NCBI GenBank assembly: GCA_947427985.1
Contig: CANEKB010000060.1
Coordinates: 1-6,890, forward strand
Length of the DNA stretch: 6,890 nt
From: an uncultured Candidatus Saccharibacteria bacterium
Lineage (GTDB): Bacteria; Patescibacteriota; Saccharimonadia; Saccharimonadales; Saccharimonadaceae
Direction: 5' to 3'
Shown here: positions 1 to 5,345 of the stretch, one piece after another
Numbering within the stretch: the first letter of the stretch is position 1
Layout: every line of letters starts with the position of its first letter
The notes under the pieces: generated by a model
The model's database searches: none
What the model was told of the DNA's origin: nothing
Seen by the model: only the letters and a program-made list of their open reading frames with translations
Program-made: the position numbers and the translations under genes

Positions 1-502
1 CGGGATCGTACACTTTAATGCGCATGACGGATTGCATCGTGTTTAGCATGATTTCACTCATGGTAGGATCCTGTAAGACATCCATTAGGTCAGCATTGTC
101 CTTGTTCTCTTCAAGGTAGATCTGGAACTCGTTGGCCGAGTCAGAAACTTCGATACTGCGAATGTTGTCATCGCCTTTGATAATTTCGGCGATTTCGTTT
201 AGGGTTTCGATATCGGTGCCAGGGCGGAAGTAAAGTGTAATATCGATTTTCTCGCGCATAGCGTCAGCAGTAGCACTAAGTACTAGGCTGGCTCCGATAG
301 TGATTAGCAGGATTAGGAGAGTAATTGTCATAACTAAAGTTGCAGCAATTGAGAGCCAGACGTTGCGTTTGAAACTGGCGGCGCCATATTTAACAACACG
401 CCCAGCACTACGGACTTTACTGACGCTACTATTTTCAACGAGCGTGCGAATATTATCCTTTTGTTTTTGGCGGAGTGAGCTATTCTTATCGTTTCTTGAC
501 AT
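1..502 (-). CDS. ftsX: Cell-division ABC transporter permease FtsX (N-terminal part; 3' end beyond window)
   Basis: Membrane partner of FtsE. The FtsEX complex sits at the division site and transmits ATP hydrolysis in the cytoplasm to peptidoglycan hydrolases outside (family knowledge). The ATG at 502-500 opens 167 codons that run off the window. What is visible: a charged cytoplasmic N-terminus (residues 1-48), including a segment resembling the pre-membrane region of FtsX (around AASFKRNVWL); one hydrophobic helix at about 49-75; then the start of the extracellular domain, with the family-typical stretch ITLYFRPGTD (88-97) and an acidic region after it. The later three membrane helices are not in the window. 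The start is supported by TAGGGA at 511-506, though its spacing of 3 nt is short, and by its position 9 bp after the ftsE stop. It is co-transcribed with ftsE. Identification rests on the N-terminal pattern plus the ftsE neighbour and is very likely correct. Confidence 0.92.
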   Translation of the reverse strand, partial: MSRNDKNSSLRQKQKDNIRTLVENSSVSKVRSAGRVVKYGAASFKRNVWLSIAATLVMTITLLILLITIGASLVLSATADAMREKIDITLYFRPGTDIETLNEIAEIIKGDDNIRSIEVSDSANEFQIYLEENKDNADLMDVLQDPTMSEIMLNTMQSVMRIKVYDP

Positions 503-511
503 AATTCCCTA

Positions 512-1657
512 TCAGACGACGCGTTTTTGTTTAGGTTTAATATTGTGCGTAGGAGATTTTTTGACAACTTGTTTAATACTTGGAGCAGGCTTGAGTTTAA
601 CAGTTCGACCAAGACTAAGATTACTTAGCTTGGGAGCGGCTTTGAGTGGCTTGCTGGCGGTATACCATTGGTTAGCAGAATCTCGATCATATCTTTTTGT
701 AGGCACGGTTGCTTTAGCAGACTTGGTGGGTTTAGGAGTTTTGGTGGTTTCGGTTTTTGCTTTTGTGTTTGTGCTAGCTTTTGGTGGAGTTTTAGTGCTG
801 CGAACGGCGCCGTTGAAGGGGTTATTTTTGGGCTGAGGTGCGCCATTGTCGACGCGCATACTATAGCTATTGGATTGAGGATTATTGCGTGATCGCATGG
901 TGATAATGCGCTGAATGATTGGAGTATGGGTAGCTTTCGGTTCTGGCGTTTCTTTTGGCGTTGGTTCACTGTCGAGACGATAAACGCCATTAGCTTTTTG
1001 GTCATCAACGATTTTACCAGCCTTAAGGGTGACAACGCGTTTACTGAGATTATTAACAATACTTTCGTCGTGTGTAGTTACTAATAGGGTTGTACCCAGA
1101 TCGTTGATCCTTTGTAGCAATTCAATAATTTCGGTTTTAGTTAGTTTGTCGAGATTGCCGGTAGGCTCATCGGCGATTAGAATCTTTGGCTGGCGAGCGA
1201 CACTACGGGCTATGCTGACACGCTGGCGTTCGCCGCCAGAAAGATGAGTCGGAAATTTATTGGCTTTGCTTTCAAGACCGACCAGGTCGAGGACTTTCGG
1301 CACGGTGCGCTCGATTTCGCGGTTGCTGGCACCAGCAATTTCTAGAGCAAAAGCAACGTTCTCAAAAACTGTACGAGTTGGTAACAACTTATAATCCTGA
1401 AAAACCACACCAAGACGACGACGGTAGTGTGGTACATGGCGACGTTTTATGTAGTCGAGATCGATTCCGCCAATCACTATCTTACCAGAGTCCGGTTCTT
1501 CTTCTTTTGTGATCATTTTAATCAAAGTAGATTTGCCAGCGCCGGATTTACCAACTAGAAAAACGAACTCGTGCGGATCGATATGCAAAGAAACATTATC
1601 CAAGACGGGATCACCGTCGCCAGGATAGGTCTTAGTCACACGATCAAGTAATATCAT
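512..1657 (-). CDS. ftsE: Cell-division ATP-binding protein FtsE with long basic C-terminal extension
   Basis: ATPase subunit of FtsEX, acting on the cytoplasmic face of the membrane at the division site. The ABC domain covers residues 1 to about 225 and all motifs are intact: Walker A GKSGAGKST (36-44), Q-loop Gln87 in FQDYKLLP, signature LSGGERQR (139-146), Walker B ILIADEPT (159-166, catalytic Glu164) and switch His196 in TTHD. The run RLGVVFQDYKLLPTRTVFEN is typical of FtsE. Usual FtsE length is about 220-230 residues; this one has 381. Residues from about 230 on form a tail rich in Lys, Pro, Thr, Ser and Asn with no recognisable domain, probably disordered. The ATG at 1657 is preceded by a strong promoter ending 6 nt upstream and by no Shine-Dalgarno sequence, so the mRNA is probably leaderless. 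It ends in tandem stops TGA-TAG. ftsX follows after 9 bp. Confidence 0.97.
   Translation of the reverse strand: MILLDRVTKTYPGDGDPVLDNVSLHIDPHEFVFLVGKSGAGKSTLIKMITKEEEPDSGKIVIGGIDLDYIKRRHVPHYRRRLGVVFQDYKLLPTRTVFENVAFALEIAGASNREIERTVPKVLDLVGLESKANKFPTHLSGGERQRVSIARSVARQPKILIADEPTGNLDKLTKTEIIELLQRINDLGTTLLVTTHDESIVNNLSKRVVTLKAGKIVDDQKANGVYRLDSEPTPKETPEPKATHTPIIQRIITMRSRNNPQSNSYSMRVDNGAPQPKNNPFNGAVRSTKTPPKASTNTKAKTETTKTPKPTKSAKATVPTKRYDRDSANQWYTASKPLKAAPKLSNLSLGRTVKLKPAPSIKQVVKKSPTHNIKPKQKRVV
515..967 (-). other. C-terminal extension of FtsE (residues 231-381), low complexity and basic
   Basis: This part of ftsE encodes sequence beyond the conserved ABC ATPase. It begins with a Pro/Glu/Thr-rich linker (about 231-247), passes through an Asn/Ser/Pro-rich stretch, then a Lys/Thr/Pro-rich stretch (around TKTPKPTKSAKATVPTK), and ends in a Lys-rich tail finishing KQKRVV. 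A short aromatic patch (NQWYTASKP) interrupts the low-complexity sequence and could be a binding motif. The frame is continuous with the ATPase, and the stop lies 9 bp before ftsX, so this is not a frameshift artefact visible in the window. Its role is unknown; membrane, nucleic acid or divisome-partner binding are guesses based only on charge. Confidence 0.75.
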
Positions 1658-1663
1658 AGTAAT

Positions 1664-1692
1664 ATAATACCACGAGCGGGATAGCTTTTCAA
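1664..1692 (-). promoter_or_regulatory. Sigma-70-type promoter for ftsE-ftsX, probably leaderless
   Basis: Reading on the minus strand: -35 TTGAAA (1692-1687), a 17-nt spacer, then -10 TATTAT (1669-1664). The spacer ends in TGG directly before the -10, giving an extended -10 (TGn). Only six bases (ATTACT) separate the -10 from the ftsE ATG at 1657, so with usual spacing the first transcribed base is the A of the ATG. No Shine-Dalgarno sequence lies before the start, which agrees with a leaderless transcript. The promoter is read from sequence; the transcription start is inferred. Confidence 0.75.
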
Positions 1693-1711
1693 TAAAATGA
1701 TTGAAGAGCTA
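1682..1711. repeat. Inverted repeat between prfB and ftsE, overlapping the ftsE -35 box
   Basis: Two 12-base arms, TAGCTTTTCAAT (1682-1693) and ATTGAAGAGCTA (1700-1711), flank the 6-base centre AAAATG. They are complementary except for one position, which is a G-U pair in plus-strand RNA and an A-C mismatch in the minus-strand (gene-sense) RNA. The left arm contains the ftsE -35 hexamer. It lies just after the prfB stop (1716). In the gene-sense direction it is followed by ATCCCGC rather than a U-run, so it is a poor intrinsic terminator. It could be an operator, a 3'-end stabilising hairpin for the prfB mRNA, or chance. Confidence 0.5.
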
Positions 1712-1715
1712 CGAT

Positions 1716-2813
1716 TTAATCATGATTATCTGTCTGAATGTTTTCTTCTAGATAAGCATCAATAAACTCATCCAAATTTCCGTCTAGGATTTTTTCTGGT
1801 TCAGTACTTTCGTATTTAGTGCGAGTGTCCTTGACTAATTTGTAAGGCTGTAAGACATAGTTGCGAATTTGTTGTCCCCATTTAGCCGATTCGCCGGCTC
1901 GAAGCTTATCGATGCTTTCCGCTTGTTGTTCTTGTTGCATTTGGGCGAGTTTACCACGTAGGATTTCCATAGCCTTTTCTTTGTTCTGCAACTGTGAACG
2001 TTCGTTTTGGATTGCGACAACTGTATTGGTTGGCAGATGCGTAATTCTCACGGCAGAATTAGTTGTATTAACGCTTTGTCCACCATGGCCACCAGAATGG
2101 TAGACGTCAATGCGGAGGTCTTTGTCATCGATCTTGACTTGTTCGCTACCTTCGATGACTGGTAGGATTTCGATAAGCGCAAAGCTGGTCTGACGTAGGT
2201 TGTCTGCGTTGAAGGGTGATAATCTAACTAAACGATGTACGCCATGCTCACTTCTGAGTAGACCATATGCATTATTCCCCTCAATTTCGTAGACGGCGGT
2301 TTTAATACCAGCTTCTTCGCCCGCGGTACGTTCGATACAGGTGGCCTTAAAACCTTTACGCTCAGCCCAGCGCAAGTACATACGTTCGAGCATACTTGCC
2401 CAGTCCATGGCTTCAGTGCCACCAACGCCAGAAGTAATGCGCAAAATCGCGTTTGACGAATCGTATTTTCCGTTGAAGCGGAGTAACTTTTTAAGCTTGG
2501 CAAAATCATTTTCCAGATTTTTGATTTGCTCTTCAAGTTCAGCAGCAAGATCGTTGTCGCCAAGCTCAAGAATTTCACCTAGATCTTCGATCTGTAATTT
2601 AAGGAGACGCCACGGCTCGATCTCGCTATTTAGTCGAGCAAGTTTTTGGTGTTGCTCGCGCGCATAATCGGGATTGCGCCAGATTTCTGGATCGGCAGTT
2701 TCGGCTTCAAGTTTTTCTAATTCAGCTTGTTTTTGGTCTAGATCAAGTTTTTGCCAAGCGGCAGTAAAATCTTGGTGGAGGGAGTCGATGCGACGACGAA
2801 GTTTTTCTTGCAT
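1716..2813 (-). CDS. prfB: Peptide chain release factor 2 (RF2), no programmed frameshift
   Basis: Cytoplasmic class I release factor that recognises UAA and UGA in the ribosomal A site and triggers peptidyl-tRNA hydrolysis. At 365 residues it has normal RF2 length. An N-terminal coiled-coil-rich domain (about 1-110) is followed by the codon-recognition domain with the RF2-specific SPF tripeptide (199-201; RF1 would have a PxT motif), and by the catalytic GGQ (244-246) within SGGHGGQSVNTTNSAVRITH. Most bacterial prfB genes carry an in-frame TGA near codon 26 that needs +1 frameshifting. Here the equivalent site reads CTT GAT (codons 23-24, 2747-2742) in one continuous frame, so that autoregulation is absent. 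The ATG at 2813 lies 5 bp after the murL stop, with only a weak GAAAG upstream, so translation is probably coupled. The stop is TAA, which RF2 itself can read. Confidence 0.98.
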   Translation of the reverse strand: MQEKLRRRIDSLHQDFTAAWQKLDLDQKQAELEKLEAETADPEIWRNPDYAREQHQKLARLNSEIEPWRLLKLQIEDLGEILELGDNDLAAELEEQIKNLENDFAKLKKLLRFNGKYDSSNAILRITSGVGGTEAMDWASMLERMYLRWAERKGFKATCIERTAGEEAGIKTAVYEIEGNNAYGLLRSEHGVHRLVRLSPFNADNLRQTSFALIEILPVIEGSEQVKIDDKDLRIDVYHSGGHGGQSVNTTNSAVRITHLPTNTVVAIQNERSQLQNKEKAMEILRGKLAQMQQEQQAESIDKLRAGESAKWGQQIRNYVLQPYKLVKDTRTKYESTEPEKILDGNLDEFIDAYLEENIQTDNHD

Positions 2814-2818
2814 AAAAG

Positions 2819-4081
2819 CTAATCTTTCAATTGCAGGTCTAAGGTTTTTATAAAAGGTTGTGTTGTAGAGACTTTCTCGTAATCAAAGCTGGATTTTGGT
2901 ACCGGAAAAGGCAGGTCAGGATAGCTAGGCTGTTTCATATGGTAAGCTTGGCGAAGTTCGTCAATTTCACCAATACATTCAAAGGGCTTCATAAAACCGT
3001 CAATGCCAAGAAGACCCTTGAAAGTGTCAGCTAGTTGCGGTTTGGTGAAGAGACTATGATTGTCAAAAAGTGAATCTAGATCACTGGCTGGTACGAAAGG
3101 TGCGAATAATAAATACGTGTTTGCACACTTCGCGCACTCGCCGCACCAATCCAACCGATGATTATCAGAATGTTGACGATAATTAGCCACATTGCAAGAG
3201 CTAAACTTAAGTCCATATTTTTTCCAGCATTGTTGCACGAAAAGTTCGGCAATTTTAAGTTCTGAAAAGCCACGCAAAGGTGATCCGACATTGAGATCGG
3301 GCGAAATATAGCGATGAACGTATTCGGCGAAGGACTGTTCGGCTGGCCAAGTTTTTGACCATTGGTGATTGACTGGCAGATTGTCAATGTAAGCGTGAGC
3401 CTCATTCCCTTCTTGGCCAATACTGGTAAGGACGGCGCTATCATGATTTAAAATTGCCTGGATTAAAGCAAGACTTTGAATAATGTAAGTAATCGGAACA
3501 TGTCCATTCAAACCGTTAGATTGCCGTAAATGCTCAACGTCGATTTTGCGGTGGACGATTTGTAGACCCCCACCAAGTTCATTCAGAATCTGCGGATAAT
3601 GCTCGGAACTACTAACGTAGAGGAAACGAGGATTTAATTTTTGGTAAAGCGTGGCTGTGAGTAAAGAATCCTTGCCGCCAGATTGGAGACTCAGAATACC
3701 GGCATAATCAGTGGCTAGTAAGGCTTTTGGCGCGGCATAGTTATCCTGTGCTTGAAAATGCGCTAAATCATCACGTGTAAGATGATTTTCGAAAGCGTAT
3801 TGCGAGAGACCCTCTTGATAAACTGTGTTAAAAAAGTTAGCCTGAAAACTGTCTAATGGCGTGTTTAGCACGATGCTTTTGGTGGGGTGAGATTTATAAT
3901 ACGAAGTACCAATAAGAATAAAACTTAAAAAAAGCGCGCGGTCGAGCAGTTCATGGTTGGTTTCCTGTTTGGCTTTAATGAACTGTATGGTTTCGGTAAA
4001 TGCGGTGCCGTCGGCGCCTTCGTAGTTGAACTTAGCAAGCGTAGTGTCATAATCAAATTCGTAGCTCTTAAAATGAAACAT
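2819..4081 (-). CDS. murL: MurL-type UDP-MurNAc-L-Ala-L-Glu epimerase (PP-loop family)
   Basis: Probable cytoplasmic epimerase converting UDP-MurNAc-L-Ala-L-Glu to the D-Glu form. In characterised MurL the terminal glutamate is activated by ATP, giving AMP and PPi. The 420-residue protein has a PP-loop pyrophosphatase motif SGGKDSLL (134-141) after a short beta strand, as in adenylating enzymes. Other segments fit the MurL family as I remember it: GNEAHA followed by NHQWSKTW (238-245), a cysteine cluster DWCGECAKC (311-319) with an earlier Cys296, and KPFECIGEIDELRQA (365-379). The cysteines could bind a metal, but that is not shown. It starts 3 bp after the stop of a MurD-family ligase, exactly the partner expected, and has a good Shine-Dalgarno sequence. 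An automated pipeline might label it hypothetical or adenine nucleotide alpha hydrolase-like. Family assignment is from motif memory plus context, not a search. Confidence 0.88.
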   Translation of the reverse strand: MFHFKSYEFDYDTTLAKFNYEGADGTAFTETIQFIKAKQETNHELLDRALFLSFILIGTSYYKSHPTKSIVLNTPLDSFQANFFNTVYQEGLSQYAFENHLTRDDLAHFQAQDNYAAPKALLATDYAGILSLQSGGKDSLLTATLYQKLNPRFLYVSSSEHYPQILNELGGGLQIVHRKIDVEHLRQSNGLNGHVPITYIIQSLALIQAILNHDSAVLTSIGQEGNEAHAYIDNLPVNHQWSKTWPAEQSFAEYVHRYISPDLNVGSPLRGFSELKIAELFVQQCWKKYGLKFSSCNVANYRQHSDNHRLDWCGECAKCANTYLLFAPFVPASDLDSLFDNHSLFTKPQLADTFKGLLGIDGFMKPFECIGEIDELRQAYHMKQPSYPDLPFPVPKSSFDYEKVSTTQPFIKTLDLQLKD

Positions 4082-4084
4082 GTA

Positions 4085-5323
4085 CTAAATCTCCTTTACG
4101 AGGGTTTGGAATTGATCTCCACGGTCAGCAAAATTTTTGAACATATCGAAAGACGGTGCGCCTGGCGACATTAAGATAACTACGGGAGTTTTGGGATGCA
4201 TTTTTGCTTCGATCTCTGCGGCTTGTCGAGCAGAATTTAATGCTTCAGGTAAGCTGTCACAAAGCTGATAGCGCTCTGTATCTACATTTTTGGATAGATG
4301 CCGACTAGTCTCGCCAATTAAAAAGGCTTTCTTGAGTCCAGCGGCGGAAAAAATACGTTCGCGTGCTGGAGAATGGTCCATGCCGCGATCTTGACCGCCT
4401 GCGATAAGGAAGATTGTTTGCCCCGGAAAAGCAGCTAAAGCAACATCGAGGGCCGGAAAGGCCGAGGAAAAGTTATCGTCATAATATTGAACGCTGTTTA
4501 GCTCCCGAACGAACTGGAGTCGATGTGGTAAGCCTTGGAAATTATGAAAAGTTGTTATGATCTGTGTTTTATACTTTGTAATAAAATCCTGAAGATCTAA
4601 CCTAAGAAAGCTCGAAACGGCGAGCAAAGCGGCTTGGGCGTTGTCGCGATTGTGCTGGCCTGGAATGTTTAGTGAATCTAGTATTTTGTCTAATTCTTTG
4701 TCATCGGTGATTGGGTAAGCAATCTTTTTGGCATTACCATATTGCGCGGCAGTGCGACTGTCGGAATCATTGTTGTAAAAAATACAACAATCTTTGTGAG
4801 TCTGATATCGGCAAATGTTGGCTTTGGCTTGGACATAGTCTTCGAAACTATCATGAACATTAAGATGGTCTGGGTCGATTCGGAGGATGACGGAGATTTG
4901 AGGAGACTTTTCTAGATCCCAGAGCTGGAAACTGCTCATTTCATAAACAACGACGTCATCGGTTTTTAATTCATCGAGCACATCAATGGCAGGGTTGCCA
5001 ATATTCCCGACCAAGTAGGTGCTTTGACCAAGTGTTTTTAGTAAGGCTGCGATAAGCGAGCAGGTTGTGCCTTTACCCTTAGTGCCGGTCACACCGATAA
5101 TCGGGCATGGGCAGCGATCGAAAAAATATCTGGTGCTACTAGTCCAATCAGGGCGTGGGTGTACTGAGGGGCTCCGTAAAATCAAATCGAAATCCGAGAA
5201 ATCTTGCGCTTGAATTTCCGACAAAGTGAACTTATCAAAAACTTGCACCTTAGCACCGTGCTTTTGGAAATATTTTTCGGCGCTTTGGCCTTCTTTGCCA
5301 TAGCCAAGAATCCCAACTTTCAT
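4085..5323 (-). CDS. murD: MurD-family UDP-MurNAc-L-alanine--glutamate ligase, probably the L-Glu-specific MurD2 type
   Basis: Cytoplasmic ATP-dependent Mur ligase that adds glutamate to UDP-MurNAc-L-Ala. At 412 residues it is slightly shorter than typical MurD. The N-terminal Rossmann domain starts KVGILGYGKEGQSA (2-15). The central ATPase domain has P-loop GTKGKGTT (80-87, Lys84), YEMSSFQL with Glu128, DPDHLNVH with His153, and AKANI with Lys167 at the position of the carbamylated lysine. The C-terminal domain has HRLQFV (267-272), AGGQDRGMD (308-316) and SPGAPSFDMFKNF (386-398), retaining Ser391 and Phe398, the counterparts of E. coli Ser415 and Phe422. The usual DSKAT motif is replaced by DNFSS (283-287), which changes the residues matching E. 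coli Lys319 and Thr321 near the glutamate alpha-carboxylate. With murL 3 bp downstream, this favours L-Glu use as in MurD2, though ordinary D-Glu MurD cannot be excluded. The ATG at 5323 has an extended -10 promoter just upstream and no Shine-Dalgarno sequence. Confidence 0.95.
   Translation of the reverse strand: MKVGILGYGKEGQSAEKYFQKHGAKVQVFDKFTLSEIQAQDFSDFDLILRSPSVHPRPDWTSSTRYFFDRCPCPIIGVTGTKGKGTTCSLIAALLKTLGQSTYLVGNIGNPAIDVLDELKTDDVVVYEMSSFQLWDLEKSPQISVILRIDPDHLNVHDSFEDYVQAKANICRYQTHKDCCIFYNNDSDSRTAAQYGNAKKIAYPITDDKELDKILDSLNIPGQHNRDNAQAALLAVSSFLRLDLQDFITKYKTQIITTFHNFQGLPHRLQFVRELNSVQYYDDNFSSAFPALDVALAAFPGQTIFLIAGGQDRGMDHSPARERIFSAAGLKKAFLIGETSRHLSKNVDTERYQLCDSLPEALNSARQAAEIEAKMHPKTPVVILMSPGAPSFDMFKNFADRGDQFQTLVKEI
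4091..4097 (-). promoter_or_regulatory. Shine-Dalgarno sequence of murL
   Basis: AAAGGAG on the minus strand lies 9 nt before the murL ATG and inside the last codons of the upstream ligase gene. It is the best ribosome binding site in the window and fixes the murL start at 4081. It contrasts with the ftsE and murD starts, which have none at usable distance. Confidence 0.8.
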
Positions 5324-5330
5324 ACTATAT

Positions 5331-5339
5331 ATTATAGCA
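5331..5339 (-). promoter_or_regulatory. Extended -10 promoter for the murD-murL-prfB cluster, probably leaderless
   Basis: On the minus strand TGCTATAAT joins a perfect -10 hexamer TATAAT (5336-5331) to an extended -10 TGn (5339-5337). I see no good -35 hexamer at 16-18 nt; the extended -10 can compensate. Seven bases (ATATAGT) separate the hexamer from the murD ATG at 5323, so initiation at or beside the ATG is expected. The nearest purine-rich site (AGGAAG, about 20 nt upstream) is too far for a Shine-Dalgarno sequence and would lie upstream of the transcript. The site sits in the 22-bp gap after the M16 gene. Confidence 0.7.
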
Positions 5340-5345
5340 CGCTTC

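Noticed and set aside
300..836. 178-codon plus-strand open frame with hydrophobic stretches resembling a membrane protein.
   Set aside because: It lies antisense across the ftsX start and the ftsE tail, both clearly coding, and has no convincing start signal. The hydrophobic look arises from the complement of Lys/Thr/Pro-rich codons.
625..1059. 144-codon minus-strand frame inside ftsE, considered as a frameshifted part of FtsE.
   Set aside because: The FtsE frame itself is continuous and its ATPase motifs end before the tail. The alternate frame has no family motif, so no frameshift is needed.
1682..1711. Intrinsic terminator for prfB.
   Set aside because: A stem exists, but in the direction of transcription it is followed by a C-rich stretch, not a U-run, and has an internal mismatch.
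2228..2578. Alternate-frame open frames on both strands within prfB.
   Set aside because: The RF2 frame is complete with SPF and GGQ motifs; these overlaps are by-products of its codon use.
5324..5345. Terminator between the M16 gene and murD.
   Set aside because: The 22-bp gap has no hairpin; it is filled by the murD promoter, so read-through from upstream is likely in addition.
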